From the IMG/VR virus record IMGVR_UViG_3300017727_000043, positions 1 to 37,681 of that record: DNA of 37,681 bases; one strand, written 5' to 3'. The position numbers and the translations under genes were made by a program. The stretch comes from a virus. Within the stretch, counting starts at the first letter, position 1. Each line of letters opens with the position of its first letter. Of this stretch, positions 7,453 to 18,800 are shown in pieces. The notes under the pieces are model-generated. The model ran no database searches. It was not told the DNA's origin and was given only the letters and a program-made list of their open reading frames with translations.

Positions 7453-7485
7453 CAGGGGTGGGTCAAACCGATGTACCTACCCCTG
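7453..7485 (+). terminator. GC-rich hairpin after the capsid/cement genes
   Basis: CAGGGGTGGGT (7453-7463) pairs with ACCTACCCCTG (7475-7485) along 11 positions with one G-U pair, leaving an 11-nt loop. It is followed by TTAACCCATT rather than a U-run, so it may be an attenuator or 3'-end stabiliser that sets high capsid versus low tail expression rather than a full terminator. It lies in the 63-nt gap between the cement and tail adaptor genes. Confidence 0.55.
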
Positions 7486-7506
7486 TTAACCCATTAAGGT
7501 GAAAAT

Positions 7507-8085
7507 ATGGCAACAGACGTATCAATATGTAGTAATGCTTTAAGGCGTTTAGGTGATGATCCTATCACCAGCTTTTCAGACGATACTGAACGTGCCAGAC
7601 TTTGTAACGCTTTTTTCCCTGACGCAAGAGATCACATTCTACGGTCACACCCGTGGAATTTTGCTATTACTAGGGCATCGTTAAGTAAATTAAGTGCAGT
7701 ACCTAAATATGGGTTTGCCTATATGTATTCACTTCCAAATGACCCGTATTGTCTACGTGTTTTGGAAATGGAATTTCCTGACTATATTTTTAAAATAGAA
7801 AACGATGCTACAAATGGGCGTGTTTTACTAACAGATCAGGATGCAGCAAAAATTCTATATGTTGCACGAATCACTAATCCATCACTTTATGATTCTATGT
7901 TTGTAGATTTGTTAACAGCAAAACTATCAGTAGATTTGTGCTATGCGGTAACTGGAAGTACAGCATTACAAACACAAATGGACAAAACCTATCAACAGAA
8001 ATTATCTGAAGCCCGTAGCATTGATGGACAAGAAGGATATATTGACGATCTTGTTTCCAACACATTTACGGATTTTAGAAAATAA
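7507..8085 (+). CDS. Tail adaptor (tail tubular protein A, T7 gp11-like)
   Basis: The 192-aa protein opens with VSICSNALRRLGDDPITSFS followed by DDTERARLCNAFFPDARDHILRSHPWNFA, the signature of the tubular protein A/gp4-like adaptor family. It forms the ring under the portal and carries the nozzle. The C-terminal helix (QTQMDKTYQQKLSEARSIDGQEG) is also typical. It is preceded by AAGGTG as ribosome-binding site, and its stop overlaps the nozzle start (TAATG). Length matches the family. Confidence 0.9.
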   Translation: MATDVSICSNALRRLGDDPITSFSDDTERARLCNAFFPDARDHILRSHPWNFAITRASLSKLSAVPKYGFAYMYSLPNDPYCLRVLEMEFPDYIFKIENDATNGRVLLTDQDAAKILYVARITNPSLYDSMFVDLLTAKLSVDLCYAVTGSTALQTQMDKTYQQKLSEARSIDGQEGYIDDLVSNTFTDFRK

Positions 8086-10568
8086 TGGCACGTGTACATC
8101 CTTTTCAAACCAATTTTACAGCAGGTGAATTAACTCCAAAAATTGCGGGTCAAACTGACTTTAAAAAATATAACAACGGAGTAGAGTTACTTGAAAATCT
8201 AACAGTATTCCCTCAAGGCGGAGCACAACGCAGATACGGCACAAGGTATGTTGCCCCTGTAAAAGACGCTACAAAGACTGTACGTATTATTCCTTTTGAA
8301 TTTAACGTAGAGCAAGCCTATGTGCTTGAACTTGGCGACCAATACATCAGGTTTTACAAAGATGGCGGTGCTATTTTAGAAAATGACGTAACAGTTACAG
8401 ATGTTACACAGGCGAATCCAGCCGTAGTAACAGCCGCAAGCCATGGGTACAGCAATGGCGATACAGTTATACTTAACAATGTTGTTGGCATGACTGAAAT
8501 AAATACTGATAGATATTTAGTAGCAAACCAAACTGCAAACACGTTTGAACTACAAAAACTAGACGGTACAAACTTAGATAGTACATCATTTACTGCGTAT
8601 GCAAGTGCTGGTGAAGTAAATAGAGTGTACGAAATTGCTACTACAATTACCGAAAGTATGTTGTACGAAATACAATTTACACAATCTGCTGATGTTATGT
8701 ACATCGTGCATGAAAGTATGCCGCCTAAAAAATTATCAAGAACAGGGCATACATCTTGGACAATTGTAGATGAAGAATTAAAAAACGGGCCGTATTTAGA
8801 TAAAAATACAGGCAATAGAACACTAAATTCTTCTTCTACTGCTGTAGGCACTAACAGAAGTTTGACAGCAAACAATGCTGATTTTAAGTCAGATGGTGGC
8901 GTTAATGGTTGGCAAGCTGGTGATATTGGAAGGCTAGTAAAGATTGGCGATGGTTATGGTGTAATCACTTCTATAACCAGCACTACAGTAGCCAGATGGG
9001 ATATTAAAAAAACAATAACGTCAAATAATTCTACTAATTGGTATTTAGGTGCTTATTCAGAAATTCTTGGTTACCCACGTACAGTTTCATTTTATGAGCA
9101 ACGTTTAGTTTTTGCAGGGTCTACATATTACCCACAAACAATATGGGCATCTCAATCAGGTTTATATACAGATTTTGACGTTGGTAACAGCGATGCTGCT
9201 GATGCTTTTATTTATACAATTGCAGCTAACAGAGTAAACGTTATTCGTTGGCTTTCGCCAGCACGTGACTTAATTGTTGGTACTGCTGGTGGTGAGTTTA
9301 AGGTAGGTAGACCTACTGGTGAGCCTCTAAAACCCGACAATGTAACAATTACACAGCAAACTACTTATGGTGGGTGGACTACAGAGCCAATACAAATTGG
9401 TAACATTATTTTGTTTGTGCAAAAACAACGTAAAAAGATACGTGAGTTTTCATACCAATTTGAAGACGATGGCTACGCTGCACCAGATATGTGTTTGTTA
9501 GCAGAACATATTACAGGAAATGGTGTATTTGACGTTACTTACGCACAAGAGCCTGAAAGTATTTATTGGGCAGTACGTGATGACGGTGTATTATTAGGTA
9601 TGACGTATAAACGTGAAGAAGATGTTGTTGCATGGCATAGGCATATTATTGGCGGTCAAAACAAAAAAATATTTAATGCTGCAACAGACATTACAAATAA
9701 CACAACTGATCCATTGCAAAATGGGTTTATTGAGATAACAGCACATGGATACCAAACTGGTGATGCAGTCCAATATAGTGCTAATGGAAACACACGAATA
9801 TCAGGATTGCAAGAAGGTCAATTCTATTATGTTGTTGTTAAAGATGCCAATAACATAGAACTTGCTCTAACATACGAGCAAGCAATTGATCGAACTATTG
9901 TGCAAATACCATCAGGCACGGGCAATCATATATTGGCTGGTGTTTCAAAAGTAAAATCTATTACTAGCATTTCTGAAGCTGAAGAAAATCAAGTATGGAT
10001 GGTGGTAGAACGTACAATAAACAACGAAAAAGTAAAATACGTAGAGTATTTAGACAAGACCGTTAATATGGATAGTGCCCTAGTTGGTCTTGTTAATGGT
10101 TCATCTTCAACAATTTCAAACCTAGAACATTTAGAAGGGGAAACTGTACAAGTCCTTATTGGTGATGCTGTGTACCCTTCACAGACTGTTACAAACGGAA
10201 GTATTAATGTAAGTATACCAATTGGCAGTGGGTATAAAAAAATTGAAATTGGTATGGGTTATGTTAGCAGATTAAAAACAATGCGTGTAGAGGCAGGTGC
10301 ACAAGCTGGCACACCGCAAGCACGTAAAAAAAGATATAACGAAGTTACAGTACGGTTTTTAAATACAATTGGTGCAACCATTAATGGTGACCAAATACCT
10401 TTTAGAACATCCGCTACACCTATGGGTCAAAGTATAGCACCATTTTCAGGTGATAAGCGTGTTACTAATTTAGGTTGGGATAGGGATGGACAAGTAATTA
10501 TAGAGCAAACACAGCCTTTGCCAATGACGGTATTAGGCATAACAGGAACGTTGGTGACAAGTGATTAA
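8085..10568 (+). CDS. Tail nozzle (tail tubular protein B) with FCCH-like inserts
   Basis: The 827-aa protein begins with FQTNFTAGELTPKIAGQTDF and FPQGGAQRRYGTRYVAPV, the classic start of podovirus nozzle proteins; the core continues with EQRLVFAGSTYYPQTIWASQ and VGTAGGEFKVG. It forms the hexameric tip of the tail tube. Two inserted modules (about residues 103-185 with SHGYSNGDTVILN, and 528-625 with AHGYQTGDAVQY and GLQEGQFYYV) match the ubiquitin-activating E1 FCCH-like repeat seen in marine phage proteins. The same module recurs many times in the giant fibre at 21553-27387. A strong Shine-Dalgarno-led internal virion gene follows. Confidence 0.9.
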   Translation: MARVHPFQTNFTAGELTPKIAGQTDFKKYNNGVELLENLTVFPQGGAQRRYGTRYVAPVKDATKTVRIIPFEFNVEQAYVLELGDQYIRFYKDGGAILENDVTVTDVTQANPAVVTAASHGYSNGDTVILNNVVGMTEINTDRYLVANQTANTFELQKLDGTNLDSTSFTAYASAGEVNRVYEIATTITESMLYEIQFTQSADVMYIVHESMPPKKLSRTGHTSWTIVDEELKNGPYLDKNTGNRTLNSSSTAVGTNRSLTANNADFKSDGGVNGWQAGDIGRLVKIGDGYGVITSITSTTVARWDIKKTITSNNSTNWYLGAYSEILGYPRTVSFYEQRLVFAGSTYYPQTIWASQSGLYTDFDVGNSDAADAFIYTIAANRVNVIRWLSPARDLIVGTAGGEFKVGRPTGEPLKPDNVTITQQTTYGGWTTEPIQIGNIILFVQKQRKKIREFSYQFEDDGYAAPDMCLLAEHITGNGVFDVTYAQEPESIYWAVRDDGVLLGMTYKREEDVVAWHRHIIGGQNKKIFNAATDITNNTTDPLQNGFIEITAHGYQTGDAVQYSANGNTRISGLQEGQFYYVVVKDANNIELALTYEQAIDRTIVQIPSGTGNHILAGVSKVKSITSISEAEENQVWMVVERTINNEKVKYVEYLDKTVNMDSALVGLVNGSSSTISNLEHLEGETVQVLIGDAVYPSQTVTNGSINVSIPIGSGYKKIEIGMGYVSRLKTMRVEAGAQAGTPQARKKRYNEVTVRFLNTIGATINGDQIPFRTSATPMGQSIAPFSGDKRVTNLGWDRDGQVIIEQTQPLPMTVLGITGTLVTSD

Positions 10569-10583
10569 GAAAGGGGATTCATA

Positions 10584-11072
10584 ATGGCATGGTGGGTAAT
10601 ACCAGCAATGGTAGCTTCTACTGCTGTAACCGTTATGGGTATTCAGCAGCAGAAAAAACAAATGAAAGCAAACGCTGCATGGCAAGATTATGAGCGTCAA
10701 TTAAATTTTCATTATGAAAAGGGCAAACGTTTACGTGACCAAAAGAAACTTATGTCTGAACAACGTGCGGCTGTAGGTGCGTCAGGTGCACAAATGTTTA
10801 CAGGCAGCAACTTATTAGTTGCAGCAGAAGATATGAATGAATTTGAAAACGATATGTGGTTTTTGGAAAAAGGCGTAGCTTTGGCTAAAGGTGCAGCCGA
10901 TAGCGAACTTAAAGGGGCAATAACATCAGCTAATTATCAAATAGGTTCTACGTTGCTAAGTAGTGCAGCAAGCGTAGGTCAATTTAAAGCTGACGCAGAT
11001 TATGCCGCTAAATACGGTACAGGCACAACAAGTGGCGGCACAACGCCAACAACGGGGACAGCAACATCATGA
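10584..11072 (+). CDS. Internal virion protein (T7 gp14-like)
   Basis: The 162-aa protein has a hydrophobic N-terminal segment (AWWVIPAMVASTAVTVMGI) followed by a long basic helix (QQQKKQMKANAAWQDYERQL), then a second moderately hydrophobic stretch and a Gly/Thr-rich C terminus. This is the pattern of the smallest ejection protein that inserts into the host outer membrane in T7-like phages. It sits immediately downstream of the nozzle and upstream of two larger internal proteins, the T7 gp14-gp15-gp16 order. Its stop overlaps the next start (ATGA). Confidence 0.75.
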   Translation: MAWWVIPAMVASTAVTVMGIQQQKKQMKANAAWQDYERQLNFHYEKGKRLRDQKKLMSEQRAAVGASGAQMFTGSNLLVAAEDMNEFENDMWFLEKGVALAKGAADSELKGAITSANYQIGSTLLSSAASVGQFKADADYAAKYGTGTTSGGTTPTTGTATS

Positions 11073-12886
11073 AGATACCTCGTTATAACCAGAGTGTAAG
11101 CGGCATAAACAGTGGCAGAAGTTTGTCTACTGGTACGCAAGGTACAGCAGCAATAGCACAAGCAGGTGCTAGTGCAGTACAAGCTATAGCAAGCTATGCT
11201 CAAAGCAAGATTAAACTTGATGCACGGATGCGTGATCTTGAAATTCAAACCAAACACGAAGATGCTAATAATGTAACGCTTACAAAAGAAAGCGATTTGC
11301 TATTTGATATAGATAGCAATATGCGTACTGACTACAACAATTGGGAAACTGAGTGGAAAAAAACCATGGATGGCCTTGCGACAGAACGCAAGAAAACCAT
11401 GGATGACTATGAATGGAAAACATACAAACAGCAGCATGACCTTGATTACACTAATGGGCTACAAAAATTACGTGGCAGAACCGTTAAAATAAAATTAAAA
11501 GAAGCTGAACGATCATACGGTCAATCCAAAGTAGATTTTGAAAAAAAGATTAATAACGCTACTAGCGTAGCAGAAATAACAACTATTTTTGCAACCCAAA
11601 AAACATCAATGGATAGTAAACAAACATTGGGATTTTTGGGAGTAGAAGCCTATCAAACTGATATGGGCAATGCAATGGCATTGGCTAATCAGAAAATGGC
11701 ATTTCTTCAAATTACAAAACATAATGGTTTATCAATTCCGCCAGTAAAAAGACCTACAGGTGAAGACGCTACTAATTGGGAAGAACTAGCAAAAGCAGCA
11801 GAAAACGAAGACGTTACTATATCTACTGTAGACGGAAGAAAATTAGATGTTAACTCGCCTGAACGTCAGGCTTTAATAAAATATTACCGTGATAAAGATA
11901 CAGCCCAAGATGCGTTTTTTAAACAAGAAAAAGAAAAAATAAATTTAGTAGAAGAAAAGAAAATAACTGATGGCATTGTTGGAATGACAATATCAGGAGT
12001 GCCTAACCCTGCCTTGTTAGAGCAAATTCAAAAAAGTACGTTAGAACCAGCTACAAAAAGAACATTAGAAAACGCATATTCAACAGCTATATCTAATGCC
12101 TCAAGCAAAACAAAATCATGGAATACACAAGAAGGCTATACTGCTCAAATTTATTTGGATTCTTTAATTTACACTGGTGCTATTGATAGCAAGGAAGAAG
12201 GCCAAAAAGTAGTAATGTCTTTAGCTATGAAGGGATTGTTAGACCCAGATAAAGTAGCAAGTTATTATGAGCGTATAGATAAAAATATTAGAGGCAGAAA
12301 CGATTACAGAAACAATTTGGTTAAAGATGGTATAAGAACTTTAGTCACTGAAATTGGTGGTCAAACTGCTGGTTTTGATGCTGACATGGTAGATTTAAGA
12401 ACACTTGATGCAAATGATCCTGAATCGTTTAATGCGTTAATGAGTAAAATTAACGGCAAATGGACTATTGAAACTAAACGTGCTGTTGAAAACTTTTATG
12501 AATTGTTGCGAGAAGGTGAGAAAAACGGCTATTCTTATAACAATATGCTAGGCAACGCTAATAGCAGTAATTACATTCTAAATGATCTTGTCACATCATA
12601 TAAAGATCAAACGGTAAAAGCTAAAGGAACGCAACTTCAATCTGATATTGATGAGTATATTGCTCAACCAGATATATTCAAAAACAATGGGTTTTCCTAT
12701 AGGATTGATGCTGAAAAATGGGCTGGCAGCAGTATTAGAACTGACCCAACATCAGTAGATGTAGAAGTACCAGCAGTAAAAGAAAACGAATCAATTGCAG
12801 ATTATATAAAGCGAGTAGATGCTTTGCAAACTACTGATGCTGATACAGATGCAAGTCTGTCTTTGTACAGGGGAATGTATAACTAA
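11069..12886 (+). CDS. Internal virion (ejection) protein, T7 gp15-like position
   Basis: The 605-aa, largely helical protein contains a charged coiled-coil region after residue 50 (ARMRDLEIQTKHEDANNVTL) and further helical repeats. I do not recognise a catalytic motif. Order and size suggest the middle ejection protein that forms the periplasmic conduit with its neighbours. A 13-nt direct repeat (AAAACCATGGATG at 11360-11372 and 11393-11405) duplicates KKTMD at an 11-residue spacing, consistent with hendecad coiled-coil packing. It overlaps both neighbours (ATGA before, TAATG after). Confidence 0.7.
   Translation: MKIPRYNQSVSGINSGRSLSTGTQGTAAIAQAGASAVQAIASYAQSKIKLDARMRDLEIQTKHEDANNVTLTKESDLLFDIDSNMRTDYNNWETEWKKTMDGLATERKKTMDDYEWKTYKQQHDLDYTNGLQKLRGRTVKIKLKEAERSYGQSKVDFEKKINNATSVAEITTIFATQKTSMDSKQTLGFLGVEAYQTDMGNAMALANQKMAFLQITKHNGLSIPPVKRPTGEDATNWEELAKAAENEDVTISTVDGRKLDVNSPERQALIKYYRDKDTAQDAFFKQEKEKINLVEEKKITDGIVGMTISGVPNPALLEQIQKSTLEPATKRTLENAYSTAISNASSKTKSWNTQEGYTAQIYLDSLIYTGAIDSKEEGQKVVMSLAMKGLLDPDKVASYYERIDKNIRGRNDYRNNLVKDGIRTLVTEIGGQTAGFDADMVDLRTLDANDPESFNALMSKINGKWTIETKRAVENFYELLREGEKNGYSYNNMLGNANSSNYILNDLVTSYKDQTVKAKGTQLQSDIDEYIAQPDIFKNNGFSYRIDAEKWAGSSIRTDPTSVDVEVPAVKENESIADYIKRVDALQTTDADTDASLSLYRGMYN
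11360..11405 (+). repeat. 13-nt direct repeat inside the ejection protein gene
   Basis: AAAACCATGGATG occurs at 11360-11372 and 11393-11405, 33 nt apart, giving two KKTMD copies 11 codons apart in the coiled-coil region. Confidence 0.8.
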
Positions 12887-15800
12887 TGAATGGCAAAATT
12901 ACAGCATTGCAATTACGTCAAGCAGGTTTCCCTGACGAGTTTGTATTAGATTACATTGAAGATCGTAGGCCATATTTAAAGCAAGCTGGCTTTACTGATA
13001 CTCAAATTAACAATCATTATGGAATTGAGCAGCAATATAACGGTGATTACGAAGACATTTTAGACAACCATGAATCTAATCAAGCTGTATTAACAAGCGA
13101 ACAGCATATTAGTAGCGGATCAGAAAGTTTTGCAGAAACGTTAACTGCTGAAAAAAAGGCACTTACAACAAATAAAAATGCAGAAACATCATTGTTACAA
13201 ACAGATGGACAACCTGTAAAAATAGAAAGCGGTGGCGAAGAAACAGCCGTAACTAATCAAGTAAATTCTGAAGCTAATTCTGTATTAGAAAATGCAGAAG
13301 TTGAAAGCAAAGAAAATGCTGACCCAATGGAAGCAACATTGTTCAATACGCAAATGTTGGGTAATTCAGAATTGCTGGCTAACGTAAACGCTGAAATAGA
13401 AAATGCTACTGAAGAAGGCGTAATGTTCTATGACCAGCTTACAGATGGTCAAAAAAAGATTTACAACCGAAACAGAAGGCCGCCAGCAGGTATCACTAAA
13501 ATTTTGTTTAGGGATGAAGAAGGTGTTACGGAAGAAGAAAAAGATAAAATGGGTGTGCTGCATACAGGTTACACCACAGGCAAATACACTGTAAATTATC
13601 AGGAAAAATTAATTTCAGATGGCATAACAGATTATTTTGGTGCAAAAACTCTTAATGAATATGCGTCATTTGTTGCACGTTTTGAAAGTGACAACGCAAA
13701 TATTATTAATGATGACAATACAAAATCTGGTCTTTGGCAACTTAACAATGAAGAATTGCCTAGTTTAATTCAAACATGGATTAACGACCAAAAATTAATT
13801 AACCCTGAGTTTAAAGTACCGCCTCAATTAAAGGAGGCAATGGTACATAAAAATGCAGCGAAATTGCCTATACCATTACAAAGAACCTTGTTTTGGGCAA
13901 AAATGCTTAACACAGATGGAATGGAAGATTTGCTACCACGTATTGCAAAGGGCGATAAAGTAGCAATGGCGGAAGGTTTAAATTTAATAAACCCACCTTC
14001 TATAAGAACACGATCTGAGCAAATAGAAAAAAACAAAAGAAGAATTACAGACATTATTGTAGATATGGCTCAATCAACTGCAATGAACGCTACAGGAATG
14101 GGCATGGGAATGAACCCATATGGCGACCCAGAGTTGTTGGAAGCTGAACTAAAAGAACTGCAAGATGCTACTACCAAATTAGAAAATGGTATCAACCAAG
14201 AAACATATGATTCAGCATTAGCAAATAAAACAGCTATACAAGAGCGTCTGCAAGAGATTAACAGGCTAATTGACACAGAAAACTATATGCAAGACGTTTC
14301 ATTGGATGCAATGGAACAGGGCATAAACACTGGTGATATAGAAGGTGCAGAAGACGAAGGCGAAGCTGCTCTTGAAAGACAAAAAAGATTAGAAAAACTT
14401 TCAAAAGAGCGTGAAGAATTAACAAAACAATTAGAAGAAACAGACAATGTATTACAAACAAATGTAGTGCCTGATGAATTTGTTGTTCCAAGACCTAACT
14501 TTGATGAACGTTCAGGCGAAACATTTAATGAATTTAACACTGCAAACTACAAATACCAATTACCTGAACTGGCATCTTTTAGCCAAGATGGTGTGGATTG
14601 GTGGGTAACTGAAAAACTAATTGAATCAGGTGCAGGTAAGTTTGTAAGATATTCAGGTGGTGCAGGGCCAAATACAGTATGGCAAAAAGGTGCAACTATG
14701 TCGGTTGCAGGGTTGGTGGCTCATTTTCATCAATTAGTTACTGTAGATGGTATGACACCTACAGAAGCCTACCAAGAAACGTTTATGTGGCAAACACAAA
14801 GTTTCGGGCAAGACATACTGCAATCAACTGCAACAATGGCATTAGACTTTCCCCTTATGGTAGGTGGGTGCGTTGCATTAAATGCAGGTGCAGGTCTAGC
14901 TACAGGCGGTGGATCAGCAGTATTAGCACCAGTAATATGCGGTGCAGGTGCGTTTGCTGTACCAGAAATGCTGCGTGATATTTACATGAGGGCTTTATCT
15001 GAAGGTAAAGTGTACAGCATGGGTGAGGTTATGGAACAATTGTTCAAAGCCGAAACATTTAAAACAGGGATCAAATACGGAACAATAGGTGGGGCAACAG
15101 CAGGTACAGGCCAATTTTTTAGATTAGCTGGTCAAGGTCTAAAACCTTTTGTATTGCCAAATGCCGCTTTGCAACAAGGGGCAAAGTATAACAAAAAGGG
15201 TGAATTGATCCTTACTAAAGGTGGTGCTGAAAAAGTATATGACGTTGCTACAACAGGTGCAGCTTATAGTGCCGAAATAGGAACAATGGTTACCCTTACG
15301 TCTATTTTTAATGGCGTAGCACCTACACGACATGATTTTGCTCACGCAGCCGTAATGATATTTGGCATGAATAGAGCACAAAAGGGCATGGGGTGGTTAG
15401 GCGAAATTTACCGTAAATACGGGTGGCATCCTAAAGATGTATATACACTTACTAAAAATCGTCCTGATATTAAAAACGAATTGCAACGTGGTGAAGAACC
15501 TGAATTCTTTATCAATCAATCACAAGCAATGCTTAACAAAATGGAAACGGCAACAGATACTAAATTTGTGCCAGAACCTAAATTTGAATTAGGCACAGTA
15601 GTTAATACATCTGCAAGCAGTACATCGACAGGAAAGGTTGTAGGACGCAGAACTGATAAGGATGGGCAATACGAATTAGAAATTCAAAAAGAAAATACAG
15701 GGGAAAGAGTTTTTGTCAAAGAGGCAGAAGTTACAGCCCATGAGCCTGTTGGCACAACAAAAGTAGAAGTAGACGCTAACGGCAAAGTAACGGTTACAAA

Positions 15801-18800
15801 CGAAGTCCGTACTGACTTTAAAGAACAGCAAGTTAAAAAAGTGTTTGAACCTGATGTTGTAGAAGTAGTGCAGCCAACAGTAACAGTAAAAAATAAAGCT
15901 ACAGGCAAAGATGTAGAAGTTAAAAAATCAGAAACTAGATTCAAAGAAGAAGTTGAAACAGAGGTAAAATCAGAACAAAAGTCAGAAACGTTTTTTAAAG
16001 ACCCAGACGCTACAATAGTAACAACCAAAAATGCTGCTGGTACTAAAGATGTTTTCTTTGATGTAGCTGCGTTTCCTTTGTTAGCAAAAATATTTAAAAA
16101 ATCAGCAAAAGAAACTGGTTCAACAAACAAACCAATAAAGGCTAACAGCAAAGGTGCGTTTTTTGAATTGGTTATGGGAAAGATACCATCTTCCAAATTT
16201 GTAGAAGTTGACCCTGTTTTTGGAATAAAGGCTGGCGGCACAACAGGTGCTAAATTTGACATGATTGTGCTGAAATCAGCAGGTAAAGAATTTATTGCTG
16301 TACCTAAAGACATATACAACGCAATTATTAGATATGTAGAACGTGGTGCTTTTAATAGAAAAATTGGCAAAGATGCAGAGGTTCAAGTAAATAATAGTGG
16401 AGTTGTGGTTTTAAGTGGCAAAGGGGAAGTTATTGCTGCCGTAAGGGGTAAAGTATTACAGGGCAAGATGAAGGAACAAGCCGAATACTATTACGAAAAT
16501 TATAAACGGGATAGCGATAAAACATATTACGATCATTCAAAAAGTGATGGTAGCCCTTGGGGTGCACCTAATGAAGTAGCCCCATCTGAAGTAACTATTA
16601 ACGCAGCATGGAAAGACTTGTTTAGAGAGGGTCTTGATACATTTGATTTAGTTGCCCTTACAGAAGTGTTAATTAATCAAACACCACAAGTAAAACGTAT
16701 GAAGTCTAATCTACGTGGATACTTTAAATCTATCACCCAGCCAGACGGTAAAGTTAATCCTAAACAGTTAGAAGTGGCTGTTAATAGGGCTTTGCAAGAA
16801 AACCCTAAAGATTTTACTATGACCCTTGCTCACGAAATTGGTCATTTGTTGGACTATTTGCCTCAAGCAACAATAGGCAAAAACAACATTCTTGGGCGTA
16901 TGGCTGCAATGAAAAAGTATATGAACGAATGGATTGATGCTACAGGCAAAGACGGAACGTTGCCTACTAAAGCAGAAATAGCAGAGATTAGAACAAAAGC
17001 AGAAGCAGAAGCAGCTAAAAATTTAAACAAAACAGACAAAGAGATTGAAACTAAATTAGAGATCAAGCCTGAAGAAATACTAGATATATTTCGTGACCCT
17101 GATATTAGGGCTAGGATTGACCCTGAATTTTACGATGCTTTTATAGGATTAAGCGGTGCTTTAAAAAAGCAAATAACTAAGACCGCAATGCGTAAAATGA
17201 TTGACCCACATATTAAAAGTATTGTGGAAGGCATAAACGCTAAACGTGCAAAACGTCCTGATGTTTCAGATGCAGCATTACGTAAAGAAGCTAATGATGT
17301 GTTTGCAAGAATGATGCAAAGGGAAATGACTGAGCGTGGTCTTGTAGATATATCTATTATCACAAAAGAACTGCAAAAGTTATCAGCTACATGGAAGCCT
17401 TTTAACAGGCAAAACGATCCAAAATACACTAAGTACCGTGATAGCAGTCCTGAATTAATGGCTGATTTTATGATGGCTTTCTTATTGCGTCCAAATTGGA
17501 CATATGTAAATGCCCCAAGGTCAAGCGAGTTGTTTTTAAATTATATGTCAAAACGTCCTGAAGTTATGGATGCGTTAAAGGATATACAATTTAAAATGGT
17601 AGCTGGTAAGTCTGCTAGGTTTGAAGAAGTTTATACAAGCCTTATGAACATGACAAAGACCAGTAACCGAAAAGTAGCGGAAGCTATGGAAAACGTCTTT
17701 AAAGAAAACAACGTAGATAATTTCAATGTTCAATACATTGATACTATGGGTTGGTTCTACAGACGCTTTCAAGGGCCAGAAGGGGGAACATTCCAATTAG
17801 GCAAAGGCCGTTGGATGGATAGCGAAACGCTAAACTTAAATTACAGAATGGAAAACTGGCGTTACCAGCAAGGCTTTATGGAACAATACATGGGCAATAT
17901 GCAACGTATTGTGCGTAACCTAGAAGATATGAATTTGCCAATAGAAGCATTTTCAACAATGCTTATTTTACGTAACTTAGCTATGAGTAAGCAACGTGCT
18001 GGCATGGCAAGCCCTAAAGGTTTGTGGGCAGAACTAAAAAGAGTAGACCCTGACGGTACGATAATACGTAACGAAATTGAGGGTGGACGTTCTGCGATGG
18101 AACTCTACAAAGAATTTAAAAAGAATCACCCTGCCTTAGATAAAGCTGCAACTGATTTTTATGCAGTAAGAATGGATTACATGGGTGAGTTGTTTAAATC
18201 TAGTCTGATGTTTAGCCGTAAACAAGTTAAAGAATTATTGGATAATGTTGAATACATATCCTTCAATAACCTAAAATCTTTGTTAAATCGTATTGATAAG
18301 TACGGTGTACAGACATTAGCTAACTCTAAAATAATGAAAACTAAAGGCACGTTTGAGCCTGTAGCTGATGTATTGTTGTCAACGGTACAAAAAGATTTGA
18401 TGCTTATTGATGCAATGAAGATGAACCGTGCCAAGTTAACTGCAATCCAATGGATGCAAAAGAACAAGGGATGGTTAGAAACTTTTGATGTAGCTAAAGC
18501 AGGTGAAAAAGATAGGGTTATACAAAAAGCTAAATACATTAGCAAAGGTGTAGTAGAGCCAGCCCCAACAGGAATGACTACTGTATCAGTCATGCGTCTT
18601 GGCAAACTAGAGTATTGGCACATGAATAAATTTGCTGCCAAGTCTTTTGCAAGCAATAGTGTTAACGCAAACAACGTAGTTTTAAAAGTTGCACAAGCAG
18701 GTAACGATGTATTTAGGGGTATATTTACAGAATATAATCCCCGTTTTTGGTCTAAGAACTTAGTAAGAGATATTGAAAGAACTGTACGTAACTTAGAAGG

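Noticed and set aside
8354-8875. 173-codon leftward open frame opposite the nozzle gene
   Set aside because: Antisense to FCCH-like and nozzle-core sequence; composition is a mirror artefact.
15684-16370. 228-codon leftward open frame opposite the giant ejection protein gene
   Set aside because: Lies wholly antisense to a clear gene, in a Lys/Glu/Thr/Val-rich coding stretch whose complement reads as Phe/Ser/Thr-rich; no ribosome-binding site. A shadow.
18177-18674. 165-codon leftward open frame opposite the giant gene
   Set aside because: Same reasoning: antisense to strong coding sequence, hydrophobic Leu/Ser-rich composition caused by the complement, no start signal.
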